Origin: Pezicula radicicola
Taxonomy: Eukaryota > Ascomycota > Leotiomycetes > Helotiales > Dermateaceae
DNA: 64,000 nucleotides
Direction: 5' to 3'
NCBI GenBank assembly: GCA_003008705.1
Contig: PDUO01000084.1
Location: 98,468 to 162,467, forward strand
The notes below the pieces were generated by a model. It saw only the letters and a list, made by a program, of their open reading frames with translations, was not told the DNA's origin and did not search any database. The translations under genes were made by a program, and so were the position numbers. Positions 56,429 through 64,000 of this stretch are shown here, one piece after another. Positions within the stretch are counted from its first letter, which is position 1. Each line of letters opens with the position of its first letter.

Positions 56429-58253
56429 ATGGCCGCTCCCTTTGAGCCTACAGTCTCCTCCCTCGACAACCACCAGCGGGTCCAAGACTCACCTCGAAGC
56501 ATAGCCAAGATCAGATCTTATTTCTTCCGCACGCGTCGCCTAGACGAGAATGTCCGCAACCAGGACTACTCCGGCAAGGGCACGGCCGACGACCCTTACG
56601 TTATCGACTACCTGCAGAACGACTCCCAAGATGCTATGGGTTTTCCCATGCAGCGAAAATGGGCCATTGCCGTCCTCCAGTCCATGTCCACGTTGGTGTT
56701 GACCTTTTCCAGCTCTGTCTACGCCAGCAGCATCGAGGACGTCAAGCGGCACTTTGACGTGTCCGGGGACGTGGCCACACTGGGTTTGTCGCTCTTCGTG
56801 TTAGGGTTTGCCCTAGGACCGCTGATCTGGGCGCCTCTGTCCGAGCTGTACGGGCGCAAGTCTATCTATGTGATTTCATTCATGGGGTTCACGGCATTCA
56901 GCGTGGCAGCGACGTGCTCGCCCAACATTCAGTCCTTGTTGATTCTTCGCTTCTTCGCGAGCGCGTTCGGCTCGTCGTCGATGACGAATACCGGGGGTGT
57001 CATTGCCGACATGTTCTCCAAGGAGGATCGTGGAATGGCAACGGGATTGTTTGTCACGGCTCCTTTTCTGGGGCCTGCACTTGGTAGGTGATCTGGTCGT
57101 GGTCGATGCTGTTCTTCCATATGGAACTGCCTTTTTGCCATTTTTGCCCTTGTACCTGCACTGTACCCTAACCCTAAATTTAGGGCCTATTGCTGGTGGT
57201 TTCTTCGGCGAGACCCAAGGCTGGCGCTGGGTTCTCGGTTTAATCGCCATTATGGCTGGTGTGGTCTGGATTTCTACCACGCTAACCACTCACGAAACAT
57301 ATGCACCGTACATCCTGCGATCTCGAGCGAAGGCCCTCTCCAAGATGACAGGAAATGTCTATGTATCCCGACCCGATGCGGGAAAGCCGCCCAAAACACT
57401 CATGCAGGAGCTCTCAGTCGCTCTCTCGCGCCCCTGGGGTCTTCTGTTTCTCGAACCTATTGTCTTGCTGATGTCTCTGTACATGTCCATCGTCTATGGC
57501 ACACTATACATGTTTTTTGCCGCAGTTCCTATCGTCTTCCAAGGTTCTCGAGGCTGGAACTAAGGTACCGCCGGACTTCCGTTTGTCGGCGTTGCTATTG
57601 GCGTCTGTTCTGCAACGATGTTGGCAGGCGTGGACAACAAACGCTACGTGCGTCTGTGCGAGACGTTGGCGGCAAAGGGGGCCACAGTTAAGCCAGAAGC
57701 CCGACTGAGTACGGCCATGGTAGGCTCTATTATCCTTCCGATGGGTCTGTTCCTATTTGCGTGGACGACGTATCCTTCGGTGCACTGGATCGCACCCGTT
57801 ATCGGCGCCTTGCTGTTCGCGTGTGGACTTGTCCTAGTCTTCATCTCGCAGATGAGCTACCTAATTGACTCTTGTACGTTTTGATCCTTGTTTCGTGGGC
57901 CCATTCCCGGCAATCATGCACATGCTCACTTGTGTACAGATACCATCTATGCTGCTTCTGTGCTGGCGGCCGGTTCGATGCTTCGGTCCTTGTTCGGCAC
58001 TGCATTTCCGCTGTTTACCGTCCAAATGTATGCGAAGCTCGGAGATCAATGGGCGAGCTCTATTCCTGCTTTCCTGGTGGTTGTATGCGTGCCTATCCCG
58101 TTTATGTTCTATAAGTACGGTCCGATGATACGCTCCAAGTGTAAGTTTGCTTCAGAAGCAGACAGGGTGCTGGAGTTGGTGCAACGTCGGCAAGGCGCCA
58201 TGATGGGAGGCAAGCCAAAGGAGCTAGAGAAGAAGGTCGAAGACACTGTTTAG
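56429..58253 (+). pseudogene. MFS transporter (DHA1 drug/polyamine-type), single in-frame stop
   Basis: Three exons (56429-57083, 57184-57873, 57940-58253) give 553 codons. After a hydrophilic N-terminus of about 75 residues, membrane segments begin with WAIAVLQSMSTLVLTFSSSV. The loop APLSELYGRKSIYVISF is the MFS motif A (GRK) between TM2 and TM3, and RFFASAFGSSSM with DMFSKEDRG follows. [16 protein letters not shown] is the motif C-side region. The C-terminal half has GLPFVGVAIGV, STAMVGSIILPMGLFLFAW, MSYLIDS and [19 protein letters not shown], typical of fungal proton-antiport exporters. The only fault is TAA at 57561-57563 in GWN-stop-GTAG, where CAA (Gln) fits by one C-to-T change. If read through, the protein would be full length. 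It neighbours two regulator genes. Confidence 0.85.
57166..57178 (+). repeat. Two telomere-like units inside MFS intron 1
   Basis: CCCTAACCCTAAA lies directly before the intron acceptor AATTTAG. It doubles as a branch-site-like CTAAC sequence. Confidence 0.6.
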
Positions 58254-58622
58254 TGGAGGCTGGTCGCGACAGATATATTTGGCCTTCCCACGATACGTAA
58301 TACGGCGCCAGCATAGGAGTTCTAGAGAGATAGAGAACGTATGCAAAGCGTAGATTCAATAACGCAGTATAGAGAACTTACTTTTATGACATTGTTATTT
58401 CATGACGACGGAAACTGTAACCTATACATAACGCTCTACACGGTACTCCTATCCGGTATTGCATAGTGTTTCACGAAACTCTACTTAATTCCACGATACT
58501 TGACGTTACTTTTACGAGGTTTTTCTTTTTCTTTTAGATCCCCTGTTTTTCGCAATTTGCAAATGAAAAGCCTCCTATAACTCTTTCATCTGTCGCATAT
58601 TTAATTTTAACGAACGAACGCC
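58254..58622. other. Intergenic between convergent MFS and regulator fragment
   Basis: 3' flanks of two convergent frames; nothing else is seen. Confidence 0.5.
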
Positions 58623-59060
58623 TCACGTGTGAGGTTCTCCAGGGCGGAGGTCCGCCAGCTGGAACACAGCATTGAGAAGAAACTGGCTTTGCTGTCCCGC
58701 AAACAGCCCACTGACCACATCCTTGCCGTCGTCTCCGGGCTTTGACGAAACGCGGTATTGCTCTGGGAGGCCAATCAAGATCTCAATCCGCTCCAGCTGG
58801 TACTCTATCTGGTGCGCCAACAGGGTTCCACACAGTTTCCAGTCGGTTGGGACCGGTAACCCGCCCAGATACAGCGTGTGTGTTGATGTTTGGTGATGTG
58901 ATGATGATACAGACGTCACGGGCGTCGGGGGACCGCCACTAGCCAAGTATTCAATCACGGTGGTGAAGATGTTGTCGTAAACAGAGGTAATCTGGATGTA
59001 GCAAGACAATGCTACAAGGAGTTGGGTCGACAGCGGAGACTCCAGATGATGATTTGCGAT
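58623..59060 (-). pseudogene. C-terminal fragment of a Zn2Cys6-type regulator
   Basis: A minus-strand frame of about 145 codons carries ALSCYIQITSVYDNIFTTVIEYL, LPVPTDWKLC, LAHQIEYQLERIEILIGLP and QQSQFLLNAVFQLAD. This is the helical C-terminal wording of fungal regulators of the aflatoxin-regulator type. Upstream of 59060 the frame stops and no zinc cluster is found, so the gene is 5'-truncated. It may be the end of an exon whose partner was lost to the AT-rich spacer. Moderately sure of the family only. Confidence 0.5.
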
Positions 59061-59526
59061 GTCTATTAAAGGACTCCTTCAGCTTACAATGCATGCATGA
59101 CGCGACTTCTGCTAAAGGCCCTATGAACCCTCGAGCACCATTATAATGAAAAGTAGTAAAATATGAAAATATTGGTAATTGTTGGAAATTATATATATTC
59201 TAGCCCTTACATCTATAGGGATTTCTACACTATTTATACATAAAATAAGTATCGCAAGGGCCTTGTTTCTTATACTAATTAAGTAGATTTTAATATTAAA
59301 TAGCCAAGCCAACAGTGCTCTGATCCTCCACTAATTAGAGCCCATAGCGACCAGTGGAAATGAACGGGAGGTTATATTAGTATTACACGTGATTTGTGCC
59401 CGACAGCCCCGACTTCGGGAGTATCCCCGAGCCAAGCTGGGCTTATGTAGAGCTTATGTAGAGCTTATGTCCGTGTCCTCATACTGTGATTCTTCAGGCC
59501 ACGACAAACACGCCTCTCCTCCTACG
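59061..59526. other. Promoter region of the seven-exon regulator
   Basis: AT-rich spacer, then a 12-bp tandem repeat (TAGAGCTTATG-like, three units) at about 59443-59470. An alternative in-frame start for the next gene lies at 59467. Confidence 0.45.
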
Positions 59527-61911
59527 ATGAATACTTCTGGTGCCAACAGAGCAAACAAGTCATGCATGCCCTGTCGCATACGGAAAGTCAAGTGCAATGC
59601 CACCGCTATCGGACTCCCCTGCAGCAGCTGTATAAGCAGGCAGTGCGAGGCGGACTGTCTACTGCCCGTCCGTAAGAAGCGGTCCAGGAAGGGAATACAC
59701 GCTTTACCGATGCAGGTACCTATGCTTTGGTTCATTCGTACCCTACTTTCTCTAGTTGTTTTCGGCGATTCGTCAGGATTGACTAACCCCCCGTTCCCAG
59801 ACCACAGTCTCCGCGGATACATCCGACAGTAGTGGCCAGTTAGATATATATCAATCTAATCAATCTCATCAACAACCTAACCAATCGACTCAAGCTTCCA
59901 CCTCGGATCACCCACGTCAGCCTGCGTCAGATCTGCTCTACCTCAATATCCTAAACGACGCCGTGACAGACACTACAGAATCCAGTCGACATCACATGTG
60001 GACCACCACCCCTTATCGTCCAAGTGCGAAAGACAGTAATACTCCTCAGAAACTTTCATGGACCAGGTTACCCCAATTGGACGACATTAGCAATGAATAT
60101 CTTGTCAAGAAGGGTGTCTTTGATCTACCTCCTCCGCGCTACCTGTGAGTCTTCTTTGCTTCTTCGCCTTCCCCTCTGAACTGACAAAAACAATAGAGAT
60201 GCCCTCATCAAGATATACTTTGACTCCGTATACCCTTTTGGTCCCGTCATCAACAGAGCCGACTTCCTTCGCGGCTATCAATCCGGCAACTGCTCGTTGT
60301 TCCTGCTCCGCGTTATATTGACGCCAGCCAGTATTCATGCGCCCGCAGATGTGCTATCCGCCTGCGGCTTTACCAGCCTCTCGGCCGCCCAAGAGTCCTT
60401 CTTCTCCAAGGCCAAGCTGCTCCACGATTTTGCCGCAGAAGATGACCCGTTGTTGATGCTGCAAGGATCCATCATCATGTGCTCGGTGATTCTCGACCAT
60501 CCGACCGATCGGGACTTTGGCTACTGGTTCCACAACGCCATCCGTCTTGCCACCAAAATTGACCTGCGCAACATGTAAGCTTACTGAGATACCTGTGATA
60601 AGTATTGCAGGCACTAACTGCCTATTCTCCTTCAGGTGTGTTCGAGAAGACAGACCCGGTCAAGTATCAAAGCTGTACAGAAGGATCTGGTGGGCTCTCC
60701 ATGTACGTACCTCTTCTCATCGCCGTCTTCTGTTCTTCCTGCTTTGTGCTTACTACAGCTACTTAGTCTTTAGACATTTTCAATGTCTTTGTTAATCCCA
60801 GACGCCCGCGACTGCTTGAAAACACCTCCGCTATCAAGCCCAGGACGGAAGATGACTGGGATTCCGAAGATGTCTCGGGACCATCAGCCGGCTTGCTATC
60901 GGCGATCACACCTCAGCAAAAGGCTGCGCCTGTTGTCCAGTGCGAATTGTCTCGAATATGTGCGTGTTGCTTCTATTCAATTTATTGTTCTCATTCCTCT
61001 GTTGGTTTCGTATTCATCTGTAACACTGACACTACAAGCATAAACTAACTCGTTGTTAGTCGGACAATTTCTGAGTATCATGACAAGCAAGCCACAGCAG
61101 GATCCTCGCCAAATGATTCACCCACTCAATGCATGGCGCAAGTCTCTCGCTGCCAAGATGCACGTGGGTGGGAATACTGGAACTGACGTGTACTATCTGA
61201 ATCTACAAGCTATGAGCTACAGATTTGAGTGCATCTTGTGTCGTCTGATACGGCGCTTATGGCAGCAGTCCCAACATGCGGACTGGGGTGAGTGGGCGAA
61301 ACAGCGGGTTCGGTCCGCCATTCTGGAGTTGGATACAATTGCTATGAGGGTATTAGCGAGTGGTACCCTTCAGGAATTTCCCATGTCCTTGTAGGTGCCG
61401 TCCATTTCCGCCCGTTTTCTCATTTTTCAGACATGCTCTATAATGGAGAACTAACAATGGCCTTGTCAGTGTAACCACAATGGCCTTGCTGCTCGCTCTA
61501 CACATCGAGTCGGCCCTTGATCCTAACGAGACGGAACTCATCCGTTCCATGGCTCGGATATCCATCAGCCAGACAATGCTTGTTCTCAGCCAGGGAAAAG
61601 AGATACCCGCCCTGAAAAGAGCGCTGCCAGTATTTGAGGAGATTCTTGCCAAGAAGAGTCTGTACTCAGTTCCACCTAACATTACCAGTCATATACCTGC
61701 GCAGTTACAGTCACAAGATACCAGCATGGCGGATGCGTACGCTCTGCCGCACCCACAGGTCAGTATGGTTCCATCTCAAGTAGATCAGGGTGAGAGTAAT
61801 CCACCGGTCTATGGAGATTTCCTAGGATTCGAATTCTTGGACGATTGGAGATTGGGCAGCTGGAGTTCACTATTCGATGTTGACATGGGTTTCCAAGAAC
61901 AGGCGGAATAG
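59527..61911 (+). CDS. Zn(II)2Cys6 transcription factor, seven exons
   Basis: Exons 59527-59715, 59801-60144, 60197-60574, 60636-60702, 60767-60959, 61060-61390 and 61470-61911 give 647 residues without any stop. All six introns have GT-AG ends with compatible phases, and several show clear CTAAC branch sites. The zinc cluster is at the N-terminus: Cys13, 16, 23, 32, 35 and 44, in SCMPCRIRKVKC and PCSSCISRQCEADC. The wide last spacing resembles regulators of the fatty-acid/cutinase type. A basic linker RKKRSRKG follows. The fungal_trans middle region includes DALIKIYFDSVYPFGPVINR, GFWF-like helices (DFGYWFHNAIRLATKIDL) and YRRIWWALH, then RRPRLLENTSAI and the end FLGFEFLDDW. Start at 59527 is preferred because an upstream ATG (59467) lies in a short tandem repeat. 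It probably regulates neighbouring transporter or oxidase genes (inference). Confidence 0.88.
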
Positions 61912-62277
61912 AGGCACACACAATTTTCTGGCCGTAGCAATGACACAGCCTGGGCTATTGCAGTAGTTGTTCTGTTTCTTCTCTTATTTTCTCAGTTGTG
62001 ATGAATTTCTGCGTGGTAAAGACTATGTTCAATATGAGAATTGCATGGCTGGGTACAGCCATATCAATAACTAGCTTTAGCTTCACCAAAATTAAGCTAG
62101 TTGCAGCTTTACTACCTTTCGGTCGCGTCGCGTATACTTTAATATTTCTTATTTACTTATAGCTATATCAGATCAGCTCGCAAAAACAAAGTAAATAGCT
62201 TAAAATAAAATTTAATCTAGTATATTATATAGTTATATAAGAGTATACTACTATAGCTACACTATATATATATTATA
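61912..62277. other. 3' flank of the regulator turning AT-rich
   Basis: No gene; sequence grades into the repeat at 62278. Confidence 0.5.
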
Positions 62278-63629
62278 TATAGTAGGTTATAACTTATAAC
62301 TATGATTTTATATTTTAGTCTACTACTTACTATATTACTAGAGTTATTATAAATCAACTACTAATTATATTACCTTTATTCTTTTAATATATAATAAGAA
62401 ATAATAGAATTTATTATTCCTAAAAGTACTAGTTTCCTAGTATTTTATATACTATTTATCTACTTTAATATATACTTTTATCCTCTTTAGTATACTCTCT
62501 AATAGAGATATAAATAACTTATTAGAGAGACTATTCTAAGTATTAATTAAGGCTTACTCTAATATTATAAGTATTTCTTTAAATTTCTCTATATTTTAAA
62601 ACTTAGAGTATATATCTAGAACTTACTTTTTTATATACTACTAGATATATTTAATAGAGTTTAAATTAAGAGAGACTACTAGTTATAAAAGTATAGATAT
62701 AATTATATTTATAAATTATTTATAAATTATATAAAATATATAAATAGAGGTATTATTCTATATAAATATAAAGTTTAATTAAAAGTATTTTAGTATTTAA
62801 TTCTTAAGAACTTTAATATAAGAGTATAAAGAGTAGTTATACTTTTTACTCTTAAAATTATAATCTAAAATATATAACTTACTCTAACTAATATTATTAA
62901 TAGTTTCTTAAAAATATCTCTAGATTATAACTAATATATCTTTACTTTTAAAATAAATTAATATTATCTCTTTATTCTATTTCTAAGTTATTATTTAAAA
63001 GACTTATTATATTAATCTATTTAAATTATACTTTATTAAATATTTATTACTTTATATAATATTCTTCTAGTTTATAAATATCTATTCCTTTTAAGCTTTA
63101 TACTAGTTATAATATTTCTTTATATATTCCTTTATTAACTCTAGTCTCTTCTTTATATACTAATTAATAATATTATATTTCTTTAATATCTTCTTAATAG
63201 TAATAGTTAAATATTTAATACTTATAGTCTTTTTAATCTACTTATATATTAACTTTAACTTAAGATATATATATCTTAGAATAGTTTATTTATTTTAATT
63301 ATTATATAACTTCTTTTAGAGCTTTTAAGATAAAGAGAAACCTTTATTATATAATAGATTAAAATATATAATATCTTAAATAATTAAATCTATTACTTAG
63401 AAAATATAAATAATATTTATATTTCTATTATCTTAAGAAACTACTTTAGTAATTTATTCTCTTTTATATAGAGCTAATTACTTCTTCCTTATAATATTTC
63501 TAAATATAAAGTTTAGTAAATAATATAATATTAGTATTTTATAATATTAAAAAGAGAGAGTTAAGAAGATATATATTTAAAAATATATAATTTTAATAAA
63601 ATTATAATTATAAGTTATTATTAACTATA
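62278..63629. mobile_element. AT-rich inverted-repeat DNA element, copy B (RIP-mutated)
   Basis: About 1.35 kb, same orientation and same order of sequence as 28698-30038. It starts TATAGTAGGTTATAACTTAT and ends near AAGTTATTATTAACTATA. Compared with copy A many C and G positions are T or A here, so B appears more strongly mutated. No open frame remains. Confidence 0.8.
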
Positions 63630-64000
63630 TACTTTAAAACTATACTAATCTTAATATTTATTAATTAGTAAATTAAATAATTATATAATTATATAGATAT
63701 TTATAAAAGTTATAATATAGAATAGTAGAGAAAGATTAAAAGTAATAAAGTTATAATTTATATAATTCTAGTAAAACTAAAGCTAGTTATTAATATAATT
63801 ATAGTTTAAGTTTAATTAATTATATTTTATCTAATAAATAATAAATCTTATACTTATATTATAAGTCTATCTAATATATACTTTCTAGAAGTTTATTACT
63901 TTATAAAATAAATAAATAATTAAAATTAATATTTAATACTTTAGTATAACTAATTAGCTTTATATAGATTTTAAACTTATTAATAAAGAGATCTAAATAA
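63630..64000. repeat. AT-rich sequence continuing past the window
   Basis: TTA/TAA-rich sequence without open frames, probably the start of a larger RIP-degraded block. Confidence 0.6.

Noticed and set aside
59467..59526. Upstream ATG of the seven-exon regulator
   Set aside because: It lies at the end of a 12-bp tandem repeat; the ATG at 59527 directly precedes the zinc cluster and is the more likely start, though not proven.

Overview
This window is eukaryotic and comes from a filamentous ascomycete (Pezizomycotina). The basis is short GT-AG introns (about 40-150 bp) with CTAAC/CTGAC-type branch sites, two fungal Zn(II)2Cys6 regulators, an ascomycete-type laccase ending in DSGV, HET and patatin/NB-ARC gene relics, Ty1/copia and hAT remnants, and very AT-rich blocks whose paired copies differ mostly by C/T and G/A transitions, as expected from repeat-induced point mutation (RIP). 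A class such as Leotiomycetes is possible, but the sequence does not settle it. There is one assembly gap (45 Ns, 9341-9385). No tRNA, rRNA or CRISPR array was recognised.

Layout. 1-3 kb: no intact gene, one disrupted frame. 3.0-4.5 kb: a three-exon Zn2Cys6 regulator (minus strand) with a Ser/Gln/Pro-rich repeat tail. 5.8-13.5 kb: relics of a short-chain dehydrogenase, a patatin-NB-ARC (NLR-like) gene and an F-box-like gene. 16.8-18.4 kb: an intact intronless tyrosinase. 20-22 kb: a truncated copia element. 23.2-25.7 kb: an intact six-exon laccase. 25.9-27.8 kb: a hAT transposase split by a younger hAT insertion. 28.7-30.0 kb: an AT-rich inverted-repeat element whose second copy lies at 62.3-63.6 kb. 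30.2-41.5 kb: decayed genes (a conserved hypothetical, a HET protein, two head-to-head protein kinases, a Gfo/Idh/MocA oxidoreductase). 42.8-44.0 kb: an intact medium-chain polyol/butanediol dehydrogenase, followed by a dihydroxyacetone-kinase fragment. 46.7-62 kb: a metabolic-cluster-like stretch with a secreted beta-propeller protein, two flavin oxidases (one with a single stop codon, one clearly broken), an MFS transporter with one stop codon, the C-terminal piece of a regulator, and an intact seven-exon Zn2Cys6 regulator.

Genes that look intact are both regulators, the tyrosinase, the laccase, the alcohol dehydrogenase and the beta-propeller protein. Most others carry few in-frame stops, and most of those fit a single C-to-T or G-to-A change from CAA, CAG or TGG. 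This suggests leaky RIP or slow decay between repeat islands.

Small mobile elements are dense. One family of short palindromic elements has ends reading CTATCCCCCC and is often flanked by TA; one copy lies just upstream of the tyrosinase. A different inverted-repeat element lies upstream of the laccase. Two non-autonomous hAT elements still have perfect 8-bp target duplications. The 46.7-62 kb stretch combines a propeller, flavoenzymes, a transporter and a regulator, which is the usual make-up of a fungal secondary-metabolite accessory region, but no core synthase is present, so it may be partial or dying.
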